Source: an uncultured Collinsella sp.
GTDB taxonomy: Bacteria > Actinomycetota > Coriobacteriia > Coriobacteriales > Coriobacteriaceae
Length of the DNA: 12,900 nt
Direction: 5' to 3'
Assembly: GCA_902493145.1 (NCBI GenBank)
Contig: CABUOA010000044.1
Location: 1 to 12,900, forward strand
Shown here: positions 6,314-12,729 of the stretch, piece by piece
How the letters are laid out: every line of letters begins with the position of its first letter
How positions within the stretch are numbered: the first letter of the stretch is position 1
Notes under the pieces: generated by a model
Told to the model about the DNA's origin: nothing
Seen by the model: the letters and a program-made list of their open reading frames with translations, nothing else
The model's database searches: none
Made by a program: the position numbers and the translations under genes

Positions 6314-7020
6314 TAGCGACGGGCACGAAGCTTTTCGTAGCCGTCGGCGAAGAAAGCGACCGTGGCGGCGTCGGACTCGGCGGCGTCGGCGTCGGCGGCA
6401 GGCACCACGCCGTGCTCGTCACTTACCAGGAACAAGGCGCCCTTGAGCTGTGCGGGAATGTCCACGCGCGTGACCGGGATGCCCTTGGTCTGGGCCAGCT
6501 GCTCTATGAGCGTCGCCGTGCCGCACAGGCACTCGTCCGCCGGCGCCACAAAGGCCAGCTCGCCGTTGTTGACGGCAGCGAGCAGCTCGGGCGCCACGCC
6601 GGTTTCGTCGGCCTCGGAGCGGGCCTCGGCGGAGCGGGCACGCAGCGCCTTGGCCGAAGTATCGGCCAGCGGCTCGTACTCACCCACCGTCATGGCGGCA
6701 TTGCCGTTAACGTCGATCACCAGCATGAGCACGCCGTCGTGCGCGGTGTAATCGCCCTCGGCAAGCGACCACTCAACGTGCTGCTTAGCCCAGCTGAGCA
6801 TGTTATGGGTAAGCGGCTCGCCCTGCACCAAGCGCTCGGACAGCGCGCGAATGTGACGGTTGAGCATGGGCACCTTTTTGTTGGACATGCGCCAACGGCA
6901 GATAAGCGCGGGCTTGTCGAGCGTAAACTTCTCGACCGCCTCCTGATTGGCGCAAAAGTCCTCGTACGCACGCTGGTCCTCGGCATTGCCAAACAGCTCT
7001 GCATCATCAATCTGGGGCAT
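6313..7020 (-). CDS. Hypothetical protein with faint class IV PLP-enzyme (aminotransferase/ADC lyase) resemblance
   Basis: I do not recognise this 235-residue protein by name. It is soluble, with no signal peptide or membrane segment. Its layout echoes fold-type IV PLP enzymes such as PabC and D-amino-acid or branched-chain aminotransferases: RHIRALSERL near 55-64 (like the RLDEHLxRL region), VLMLVID near 97-103, KALRARSAEARSEA near 124-137 (like the catalytic KTLNYLxxxxAxxEA region, Lys124 being the only candidate), and an NGEL...CLCGTATLIEQLAQTKGIPV stretch at 152-183 resembling the cofactor-binding half, then ALFLVSDEHGVVPA. It is shorter than the family (270-300), lacks the usual N-terminal strands, and has an Ala/Asp-rich linker near 207-220. 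The function may be lost. The start ATG 7020 has AAAGGT upstream; ATG 7044 (GAGGAC upstream) would add eight residues. purH lies upstream on the same strand, but a strong terminator separates them. Confidence 0.8.
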   Translation of the reverse strand: MPQIDDAELFGNAEDQRAYEDFCANQEAVEKFTLDKPALICRWRMSNKKVPMLNRHIRALSERLVQGEPLTHNMLSWAKQHVEWSLAEGDYTAHDGVLMLVIDVNGNAAMTVGEYEPLADTSAKALRARSAEARSEADETGVAPELLAAVNNGELAFVAPADECLCGTATLIEQLAQTKGIPVTRVDIPAQLKGALFLVSDEHGVVPAADADAAESDAATVAFFADGYEKLRARR

Positions 7021-7061
7021 GGTTGTACCTTTCGTGTTAGTCATTCCGTCCTCTTATACCA

Positions 7062-7096
7062 AAAAGACGGCCCTCCAAACGGAGCGACCGTCTTTT
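7062..7096 (-). terminator. Intrinsic terminator after purH
   Basis: AAAAGACGG (7062-7070) pairs with CCGTCTTTT (7088-7096), and an inner CTCC/GGAG stem (7073-7076, 7081-7084) encloses an AAAC loop. On the minus strand the stem ends in a run of five T, the right arrangement to end transcription coming from purH. The T-run stops about ten bases before the ribosome site region of the next gene. Confidence 0.85.
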
Positions 7097-7180
7097 GCAG
7101 AGATTATTTTAGAAGCGAGGCGGTCCAAGGGACGAGATAACATCCCATCCTCCCCAGTCAACCTAACAGGTCGGCGAGGG

Positions 7181-7273
7181 TTGCCCAGGTGCCGCAGATT
7201 GCCGTGAAAGAGGAGCGACGCGTACTTGGGTACGCGAGCGACGAATGAGCGGCAAGGTGCGGTGGTTGGGCAA
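7181..7273. repeat. 93-bp imperfect palindrome just downstream of purH
   Basis: The outer arms TTGCCCA (7181-7187) and TGGGCAA (7267-7273) are perfect. Further in, CCGCA and TTGCCG on the left match CGGCAA and TGCGG on the right. At the centre CGCGTAC (7219-7225) pairs with GTACGCG (7230-7236) across a TTGG loop. The element lies 21 bp beyond the purH stop and about 85 bp before the T-tailed terminator. It looks like a dispersed palindromic or MITE-like element; copy number in the genome would decide. The remainder of 7097-7180 shows nothing recognisable. Confidence 0.6.
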
Positions 7274-7294
7274 GCCGCAGCGCCACCTCCCTAC

Positions 7295-8902
7295 TTAATG
7301 GCGGAAGTGGCGGGCACCCGTGAAAACCATCGCAATATTGTGCTCGTTGCAGGCCTGGATGCTCTCGTCGTCGCGCTTGGAGCCACCGGGCTGGATGATG
7401 CAGGTCACGCCGTGTGCGGCAAGCACGTCGACGTTGTCGCGGAACGGGAAGAACGCGTCACTCGCGCAGGCAAAGCCGCCCTTCTCCACGCCTTCGCGCT
7501 CGCAAAAGTCCTCGGCGCGTTCGCAGGCAAGCAGTGCGGAGTCAACGCGGTTGGGCTGACCAGGGCCCATGCCAATGCCGGCCTTGCCCTTGGAGACCAG
7601 GATGGCGTTGGACTTAACGCCCTTGCAGACCTTCCAGGCAAACTCGAGCTCGGCCATCTCAGCGTCGGTGGGCTTGCGATCGGTGGGGAACGTAAAGGTC
7701 GCGGGATCCTCGGTCACGTGGTCGACCTCCTGCACCAGCATGCCGCCGTCGATGGAGCGCAGCTCCACCTGGGCACCGTGGTCCACGCCGCCGGTAGCCA
7801 GCACGCGCAGGTTGGGGCGCTTGACCATGCGCTCGAGCGCCTCATCGGTGTAGCTCGGGGCGATGATGACCTCGACGAACTGCTTGTTCTGGTCGGCGAA
7901 GTGCTCAACCAGCTCAAAGGGAACCTCGCGGTTGCAGGCGATGATGCCGCCGAAGGCGCTCTTGGGATCGCAGGCGAAAGCGCGGTCGTAGGCGGCCGTG
8001 ATGTCCTCGGCAACGGCGGAACCGCAGGGGTTCTGATGCTTGAGGATCACGCAGGCCGGCTCGTCGAACTCGCGGACCAGGTTCCAGGCGGCATCGGCGT
8101 CCAGATAGTTGTTGTAGCTGAGCGGCTTGCCCTGGATCTGCTCGGAGCCCACAAGCGGGAACTGAGAGCTCGCGGTGTTCTCGCAGCCCTCGGCAAAGCG
8201 GTAGACCGTAGCCTTTTGCTGAGGATTCTCACCATAGCGCAGGTCGTCGACCTTCTCCAGCGAGATCTCGAGCTTGGCAGAGGTGTCCGCCACGTCGCTT
8301 GCCTGAGCGGCAAGCCAACGGGAGATAGCCGTGTCGTAGGCGGCGGTAGTCTGGTAGACCTTCACCTGCAGGCGGCGACGGGTGGAAAGCGTGGTGCAGC
8401 CACCGGTCTCGCGCATCTCGGCCAGGACGGCATCATAGTCGGCCGGGTCGGAGATGACGGTAACGCTCGCGGCGTTCTTGGCGGCAGAGCGCAGCATGGA
8501 GGGACCACCGATGTCAATGTGCTCGATGGCATCCGCAAAGGTGACCTCGGGGTTGGCGACGGTCTTCTCGAACTCGTACAGGTTGACGACGACCAGGTCG
8601 ATTAGCTTAATGCCGTGCTGAGCGGCTTCCTGCATGTGCTGCTCGGAATCGCGACGGGCCAGCAGCGCGCCGTGAACCTTGGGATGCAGCGTCTTGACGC
8701 GGCCGTCCATCATCTCGGGATAGCCCGTGAACTCCTCGATGGGGGTTACGGGAACGCCCGCGTCCTCGATGGCACGAGCCGTGCCGCCCGTAGAGATGAT
8801 CTCGACGCCAAAGTCGTCAACCAGCGTCCGTGCGAAATCGACGACGCCCGTCTTATCGGTAACCGAGATCAACGCGCGTGCGATCTTCACATCAGATCCC
8901 AT
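7295..8902 (-). CDS. purH: Bifunctional AICAR transformylase / IMP cyclohydrolase PurH
   Basis: This cytosolic enzyme performs the last two steps of de novo purine synthesis: AICAR plus 10-formyl-THF to FAICAR, then ring closure to IMP. It is 535 residues long, full length. The N-terminal cyclohydrolase domain (about 1-200) has SVTDKTG (13-19), the STGGTA phosphate loop near 37-42, GRVKTLHPKVHGALL near 67-81 and DIGGPSMLRSAAKN near 129-142. The C-terminal transformylase domain has ILKHQNPCG with the catalytic Lys-His pair, and the protein closes with the typical RHFRH. ATG at 8902 is preceded by AGGAGG-type TCCTCCT complement at 8907-8913. It is monocistronic as far as the window shows, divergent from the acetyltransferase, and ended by the 7062-7096 terminator. 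No purine riboswitch is evident in the 277-bp upstream gap. Confidence 0.97.
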   Translation of the reverse strand: MGSDVKIARALISVTDKTGVVDFARTLVDDFGVEIISTGGTARAIEDAGVPVTPIEEFTGYPEMMDGRVKTLHPKVHGALLARRDSEQHMQEAAQHGIKLIDLVVVNLYEFEKTVANPEVTFADAIEHIDIGGPSMLRSAAKNAASVTVISDPADYDAVLAEMRETGGCTTLSTRRRLQVKVYQTTAAYDTAISRWLAAQASDVADTSAKLEISLEKVDDLRYGENPQQKATVYRFAEGCENTASSQFPLVGSEQIQGKPLSYNNYLDADAAWNLVREFDEPACVILKHQNPCGSAVAEDITAAYDRAFACDPKSAFGGIIACNREVPFELVEHFADQNKQFVEVIIAPSYTDEALERMVKRPNLRVLATGGVDHGAQVELRSIDGGMLVQEVDHVTEDPATFTFPTDRKPTDAEMAELEFAWKVCKGVKSNAILVSKGKAGIGMGPGQPNRVDSALLACERAEDFCEREGVEKGGFACASDAFFPFRDNVDVLAAHGVTCIIQPGGSKRDDESIQACNEHNIAMVFTGARHFRH

Positions 8903-9002
8903 GCAGTCCTCCTGTCTGGTACGCCGCCGTGCTCTGTGAGTCGGTGATACGTCGATCTGCAGCGCTCGCGCAGCGGCATTGAAAATACTGATTTAATGTA
9001 GC

Positions 9003-9021
9003 GCATCGAGCGCGTCGATGC
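9003..9021. other. Perfect 7-bp hairpin in the purH-acetyltransferase divergent gap
   Basis: GCATCGA (9003-9009) pairs with TCGATGC (9015-9021) around GCGCG. It lies about 100 bp upstream of purH on the minus strand and could be in its leader or be an operator. No T-run follows in either direction. I see no clear promoter, riboswitch or small gene elsewhere in 8903-9179. Confidence 0.3.
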
Positions 9022-9179
9022 ACCCCGCAACGGTCGCATGTGCAGAAAAAGCTTGCGAGCGGAGGGCATGGGCGCAGCACCGGGCGCGGTGAGTTCATGG
9101 AACACAGGGGCACCATAATTAGATGCCAATAGCGTGGTAGAACTGTGCTCGATATGCATCCGCAAAAGAAAGAGGCACC

Positions 9180-9821
9180 ATGGTCTCGCGGGCTCTCTAC
9201 CGACCGTTTGATACCGAAGACTTCGACGCCATCGCGCTGATTCTGCAGCAGCTTTGGCATAACAATTCGGATAACGATGAGTACAACCGCCTCGAGGCCG
9301 CGTGCGACCTCGCCTACTGCCTTTCGTCGTCGACGTTTTCGCAGGTTGCCGTAATCGACGGTCAGGCGCGTGGCATTTCGCTCGTGCGTGCGGGACAGAG
9401 CTCCGGCGCCACCGTTAAGGAACATTGGATGGATACCGAACGCGCGCTGCTATCGCAGATGCGTGAACTGGAGCCTGATGCCTGCGCCGAGTATCTCTCG
9501 TTTGTGCGTGCAACCATCCGAACCAACAACCGCCTGCTCGAGAGCAGCCCGTTGCCGCACGACAACGAAGTCACGCTGCTCGCCGTCGATCCCGATGTCC
9601 ACGGCCTGGGCGTTGGCTCGGTTTTGCTCGATGCCGCGGTCTCGTACCTGTCCTCGCGCGGGGCGACAAGGGCACACTTGTACACCGACTCTAACTGCTC
9701 GTGGAAGTTCTACGAGCTGCACGGCTTTAAGCGCACGGCCACGCACCGCGCCAACCGCGAAGAGCGTCGTCACGACATGCCGCGTGAAAGCTTTCTCTAC
9801 GAACTCGACCTAACAGCCTAG
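9180..9821 (+). CDS. GNAT family N-acetyltransferase
   Basis: This soluble acetyl-CoA-dependent acyltransferase is 213 residues long, with an unknown substrate. The GNAT core lies in the C-terminal half: strand beta4 plus the acetyl-CoA pyrophosphate loop TLLAVDPDVHGLGVGSVLL (132-150), where the x-x-G-x-G/A signature is HGLGVG (141-146), then helix alpha3, and motif B with HLYTDSNCSWKFYELHGFKRT (166-186), in which Tyr178 sits where the general acid often is. The N-terminal half (about 1-125) is longer than in minimal GNATs and probably forms the substrate pocket. ATG at 9180 follows AAAGAGG. It is a single gene on the plus strand, divergent from purH; the sequence after it is a pair of REP-like repeats rather than a clear terminator. 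The family assignment is firm, the substrate is not readable. Confidence 0.93.
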   Translation: MVSRALYRPFDTEDFDAIALILQQLWHNNSDNDEYNRLEAACDLAYCLSSSTFSQVAVIDGQARGISLVRAGQSSGATVKEHWMDTERALLSQMRELEPDACAEYLSFVRATIRTNNRLLESSPLPHDNEVTLLAVDPDVHGLGVGSVLLDAAVSYLSSRGATRAHLYTDSNCSWKFYELHGFKRTATHRANREERRHDMPRESFLYELDLTA

Positions 9822-9838
9822 CCCAAGCAGCCACACCC

Positions 9839-9907
9839 AGTCATTTAAGAACGTCCCCAATGACTGATCCCCAACAACTAGTCATTTAAGTCTGTCCCTA
9901 ATGAGTG
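9839..9907. repeat. Pair of 28-bp direct repeats, each a small palindrome (REP-like)
   Basis: Copy 1 (9839-9866) and copy 2 (9880-9907) both begin AGTCATTTAAG and share the GTCCC core; they differ at 5 of 28 positions and start 41 bp apart. In copy 1 the ends AGTCATT and AATGACT are complementary; copy 2 keeps this less perfectly. On the minus strand the core reads GGGGACGTTCTTAAATGACT, which resembles REP elements linked to REP-associated tyrosine transposases. It lies 18 bp after the acetyltransferase stop codon. Confidence 0.65.
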
Positions 9908-9930
9908 GCCTAGGGGGTTTGTAGATAGCC

Positions 9931-9964
9931 GTGGTCAAAATACATCAAATATGAGTACTGTTAC
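9931..9964 (+). repeat. 34-bp inverted repeat, left copy
   Basis: This copy matches the reverse complement of 10127-10160 at 28 of 34 positions without gaps; the core CAAATATGAGTACTGTT is identical. It covers 20 bases before, and the first codons of, the small ORF starting at 9951. Confidence 0.75.
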
Positions 9965-10037
9965 CTTTTTAGTAGCAGCGATTCGGGGCATTTTTGATGC
10001 TTATAGGCATGACGACCAGCTGCACGAGCTGACGTAA
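9951..10037 (+). CDS. Possible small protein, 28 residues (MSTV-type)
   Basis: The open frame starts at ATG 9951 within the left 34-bp inverted repeat and ends in TAA, 19 bp before a strong hairpin. The peptide starts MSTVTFLVAAIRG and has a hydrophobic N-terminal half and a charged, His/Asp-containing C-terminal half. The reason to consider it coding is the partner ORF on the opposite strand (10099-10140), which starts identically and keeps Leu-Val at the same place using different codons (TTA-GTA against TTG-GTC). No Shine-Dalgarno site is visible; the upstream bases are A-rich. I do not recognise the product. It could equally be chance reading through a non-coding repeat. Confidence 0.35.
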   Translation: MSTVTFLVAAIRGIFDAYRHDDQLHELT

Positions 10038-10056
10038 CTCCCCAAATATTCAATAA

Positions 10057-10097
10057 AATGGGCTCCTAACGAGAAGTACTCTCATTAGGAGCCCATT
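10057..10097. terminator. Strong shared terminator hairpin between the two small ORFs
   Basis: AATGGGCTCCTAA (10057-10069) pairs perfectly with TTAGGAGCCCATT (10085-10097), and inner GAGA/TCTC extends the stem. On the minus strand it is followed by TTATTG after the stem's own TT, giving a short T-rich tail; on the plus strand by ATTATG. It ends two bases from the stop of the minus-strand small ORF and would also serve transcripts leaving the DUF2207 gene. Confidence 0.75.
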
Positions 10098-10098
10098 A

Positions 10099-10140
10099 TT
10101 ATGTGCAAACATATGTGACCAACGCAGCAACAGTACTCAT
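10099..10140 (-). CDS. Possible 13-residue peptide, partner of the 9951 small ORF
   Basis: ATG at 10140 lies in the right 34-bp inverted repeat; the peptide is MSTVAALVTYVCT and the stop TAA abuts the shared terminator. It is far shorter than its partner. The frame happens to stay open upstream to 10551, which is not evidence of a longer gene because that part is antiphase to DUF2207 codons. It may be a leader peptide, a decayed copy, or non-coding. Confidence 0.25.
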   Translation of the reverse strand: MSTVAALVTYVCT

Positions 10141-10160
10141 ATTTGGCATTTTTTGTCCAC
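10127..10160 (-). repeat. 34-bp inverted repeat, right copy
   Basis: On the minus strand this reads GTGGACAAAA and ends in GTACTGTTGC, matching 9931-9964 at 28 of 34 positions. It sits 113 bp beyond the DUF2207 stop codon. With the left copy it delimits a 230-bp segment. Confidence 0.75.
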
Positions 10161-10273
10161 TGCCCCTTGCGCGAAGGTCCTCAGCGGAAAGTTTGACCCG
10201 TTTCGATGCACAAAAATGGGATGAATCTTCCCTGGCAACCGCCCAGAAAGATCCACCCCAAAGCAAGCGCTCG

Positions 10274-12220
10274 CTAGAACGTTCCGCCGCCGCCTCCGCC
10301 GACGCCGCCACCGCCGCCACCGGAAAAGCCGCCACCGCTGCCGCCGCTCGAGCTATCGGAACTCGAAGCCAGCTCGCGGATGGTCTCGTGATACACATCG
10401 TTGAACGAATCGAGCGGAGACTCGTTGCCGTAGTGATGGTAATACCACCAGTAGCAGGGGTAGTTGTCGTAGAAATCGTCGCTGTTGCGCAAATCCGCAG
10501 GCACGGCCTCGGCCAGCTGTCGCAGCACTTCTTTCGAAACGCCCAGGGCAACGCCCATCACCAGCAGCTTGTTCCACAAGATCAGGTCGCTGGGGACGGC
10601 CTCCTTCAGGCGCGTAAAGTCCTCGAGCCAATGCTTGAGCGCCTTGCAGCGAGCCGCCACCTCGGCGCCCTCCGGCGTGTAGCGACGGAAGGTGCAGCTC
10701 AGGACAAAGCCCACGATCGTGACGGGGATCGAGATCATAGCGGCGCCGACATTGGCATCCGCAAAGTCGGTATAGATCAGAGAGCCCAGAATGCCAAAGA
10801 CGATGATGATGCCGAGAACCAAGCCGGCAACCAGGGCGATGGTGCCATCCGATGCGATAAACTCGCGCGCCTCCAGCTTGCCCTTAACCGTGCTCTGATA
10901 GTCCTCGAGCTTGTCGCCAACAGATGTGGTGCGCTCGCTAGCGTACTCCTCCAGCTCGCTAAACGTGCGCGAACGGACTCCGTCCTTATCGGGCTTAACG
11001 CCGGCGAAGAAGACCTTGAGCACATCGCGATCGATGCCGTCCTTCTTGGCAGCCTTCCAGGCCTCGTCGGTCACTGTGATGCGATACGTCTGCTCCTCTT
11101 TTTCGCGACGGAGCAGACCCTTCTTCTTGGTCTCGGTCGCTTCTTCCAGCTTGATCACGCGGTCGTCGGTGAGCTTCATAAGCGTGGCGATATATGCCTG
11201 ATCGGGCACGTCGTTCCAGCTCATGAGAGCTGCAAGCACCGCGGGATGGTCGGCCGAGGGCACATCGCGGAAGTACTCGTCCTGGAAGAGCGGCTTGGGC
11301 TTGGGCCTGCGCAGCTTAAGCATCACGATCACACCGGTATAGGCAACCGCCACGACAACACACACCACGGCAATCGCGCCGGCAACCGCACGCGCGCGCT
11401 CACGGCGAGCGTTGGCCTCGTCGGCCCATTCCTTCTCTTCGCTCAGAATCGTCGACATGCGCTTTTCGCCCGAGACGGCAAGCTGCGGCACCCAGTCGCT
11501 GGGGAAGGCGATGCGTGCCTCGGCGAATTCGCCCTCATGCACGCAGGGAATGGTATAGGTGACCATGGGCTCGTCCGCATCGAGCGACACGTCGCCCGTC
11601 AGTGGGCCGTGGCCCCATGCGCGGAAGTTATCGCCCTTGACGGCAGCCGTCCCGGCAGCGGCATTTGCAAAGTAGACTTCCATCTCGACGTCATCGGAGT
11701 CCGCAGACCAGCCGTCACCCACAAATTTCCAGTAGAGCTCGGCGGTATCGGCCCAGTTCATAACCGCACCGGTCATGGAATAACTCACGTAGTAGATTGC
11801 GCTGTCGCCGCTCTCGTGAGGGCTGAACACCTTAATCTTTACGCCGTCGTCGGACTGCTCCACCGTGTAAACGCCGTCGTCGCCTTTATTTGCGCTGTCG
11901 ACCTTGTTAAACGCAGTGTCGTCTTCCTCGACGCTCAGCACATTGACGACCACCGAGCCGCCTTGCTGGTTAGAGCCTGTATTGATATCCCAATACACGC
12001 CGTTAATGTCATCGTCGAAATCGAACTGGCGTCCCTCGACAACGGTCAGCGAGCCATCGGCCTCAACCGTGGCACCGATATAGGTTTGGCTCATGGAGTA
12101 GCCGTCGGCGTGCGCGACGGCAGGCAGCAGCAACAACGCAAGCGCGACGAGTGCGCAGACGGAAGCGAACCGCGCAAACAGGCGGCGCTGCCGACAGGGC
12201 TGGGCAACGGGGGCGTTCAT
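10274..12220 (-). CDS. DUF2207 family predicted membrane protein with Gly-rich C-terminus
   Basis: This 648-residue envelope protein is of unknown function; DUF2207 proteins are common in Actinomycetota and Firmicutes. A signal peptide is clear (Arg-rich 10-17, hydrophobic 19-36, cleavage near AVAHA/DG at 38-39). An extracytoplasmic beta-rich domain (about 40-260) follows, including VYWDINTG near 75-82. A transmembrane helix lies at about 278-302, then a cytoplasmic domain, then two further membrane segments (about 459-484 and 490-510). After these comes the family-typical RYTPEGAEVAARCKALKHWL and DLILWNKLLVMGVALGVSKEVLRQL region, an aromatic/His-rich patch near 582-598, and a Ser/Gly tail ending GGGGGGTF. 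The start ATG 12220 is preferred for its AAAGGA site; ATG 12256 would add 12 residues before the signal peptide. It stands alone; a terminator lies about 180 bp after its stop. Confidence 0.9.
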   Translation of the reverse strand: MNAPVAQPCRQRRLFARFASVCALVALALLLLPAVAHADGYSMSQTYIGATVEADGSLTVVEGRQFDFDDDINGVYWDINTGSNQQGGSVVVNVLSVEEDDTAFNKVDSANKGDDGVYTVEQSDDGVKIKVFSPHESGDSAIYYVSYSMTGAVMNWADTAELYWKFVGDGWSADSDDVEMEVYFANAAAGTAAVKGDNFRAWGHGPLTGDVSLDADEPMVTYTIPCVHEGEFAEARIAFPSDWVPQLAVSGEKRMSTILSEEKEWADEANARRERARAVAGAIAVVCVVVAVAYTGVIVMLKLRRPKPKPLFQDEYFRDVPSADHPAVLAALMSWNDVPDQAYIATLMKLTDDRVIKLEEATETKKKGLLRREKEEQTYRITVTDEAWKAAKKDGIDRDVLKVFFAGVKPDKDGVRSRTFSELEEYASERTTSVGDKLEDYQSTVKGKLEAREFIASDGTIALVAGLVLGIIIVFGILGSLIYTDFADANVGAAMISIPVTIVGFVLSCTFRRYTPEGAEVAARCKALKHWLEDFTRLKEAVPSDLILWNKLLVMGVALGVSKEVLRQLAEAVPADLRNSDDFYDNYPCYWWYYHHYGNESPLDSFNDVYHETIRELASSSDSSSGGSGGGFSGGGGGGVGGGGGGTF

Positions 12221-12333
12221 AGGCACATCCTTTGTCTGTGGTACCAGTAGCGTCATTGTCCCACGTTTGCGAGTTCATGTGACGAACATCTAGGTCAGCG
12301 GAGCGTCAAAACGGGACAAAAGTCACGCCCGCC

Positions 12334-12383
12334 GCCGGCACCTGGGGACGTTCCTTATCTGCCGGCAATCTGGGACACTCCTT
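12334..12383. repeat. Two tandem 23-bp direct repeats with GGGAC core (REP-like)
   Basis: The units at 12334-12356 and 12361-12383 both begin GCCGGCA and end TCCTT, share GGGAC, and match at about 17 of 23 positions with a 27-bp period. Each GCCGGC is itself palindromic. The organisation, two units each with a GGGGAC-like core, parallels the pair at 9839-9907 although the flanks differ. Confidence 0.55.
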
Positions 12384-12556
12384 GGCATAGCCCGCTCCGG
12401 CAATAGATACCACTTCATAGCTCCATCACAGGTGTAGCGGCTTTGTGTGGGCGCGGCATGCGCTGATTGAGCCGCCAGTTGAGGGGCATAAAGCAGTTGA
12501 GCGAAAACGGTTTGCCCCTTTGCCGTCCGCTTGAGGATCATGTCCCCCTTTTCCGC
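12384..12556. other. Non-coding stretch before the gluQ-like gene with no recognised gene
   Basis: No ORF here has a convincing start, ribosome site or family resemblance. The one local structure is AGGGGCA (12482-12488) facing TGCCCCT (12513-12519). No tRNA or known structured RNA was recognised. 12257-12333 is equally featureless and contains the DUF2207 promoter region without a clear hexamer pair. Confidence 0.5.
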
Positions 12557-12594
12557 GGAAACCCCGGCAGTTGCGAAGAGCTGCCGGGGTTTCC
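12557..12594. terminator. Perfect 14-bp stem hairpin, terminator-like
   Basis: GGAAACCCCGGCAG (12557-12570) pairs perfectly with CTGCCGGGGTTTCC (12581-12594) around a ten-base loop, and one more C-G pair extends it. Only GTCGTTT follows on the plus strand, so the U-tract is poor. No gene on the plus strand ends just upstream, so what it would terminate is unclear. Confidence 0.6.
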
Positions 12595-12716
12595 GTCGTT
12601 TGAGGGCTAGATTGATTGACGACGATTAAGGCGCCGAGCCGGTGGTCCGGCACGCGCAACGTGTGGCCTCAGCAACTTGCAGGCCACGGCAGCGTCTCCC
12701 CCACCACGCCCCGCGC

Positions 12717-12722
12717 TATACT
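12717..12722 (+). promoter_or_regulatory. -10 element placed for a leaderless gluQ transcript
   Basis: TATACT ends seven bases before the ATG at 12730, which puts the expected transcription start on or next to the A of the start codon. The bases between (CATCCGC) contain no Shine-Dalgarno match. The -35 region (near 12694-12699, GTCTCC) is weak. Confidence 0.5.
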
Positions 12723-12729
12723 CATCCGC

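Noticed and set aside
7097..7180. Possible tRNA or small RNA between purH and the hypothetical gene
   Set aside because: No cloverleaf arms, no TTC-like T-loop and no CCA context could be drawn.
7226..8605. 459-codon open frame on the plus strand across purH
   Set aside because: Antisense shadow; purH is complete on the minus strand with catalytic motifs.
8887..9165. 92-codon minus-strand frame in the purH upstream gap
   Set aside because: It overlaps the purH start in another frame, has no ribosome site and no recognisable domain.
9839..9907. Direct repeats as a CRISPR array
   Set aside because: Only two imperfect units with a 13-bp gap, no cas genes, and the units are palindromic REP-like elements.
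10103..12250. 715-codon open frame on the plus strand, longer than the DUF2207 gene it opposes
   Set aside because: It has no signal peptide, membrane order or motif, while the minus frame has a signal peptide, helices and family-specific segments. Stop codons are avoided because of the GC-rich codon pattern of the real gene.
12323..12541. 72-codon minus-strand frame before the gluQ-like gene
   Set aside because: It runs through the REP-like doublet, and its composition does not look like a protein of this genome.
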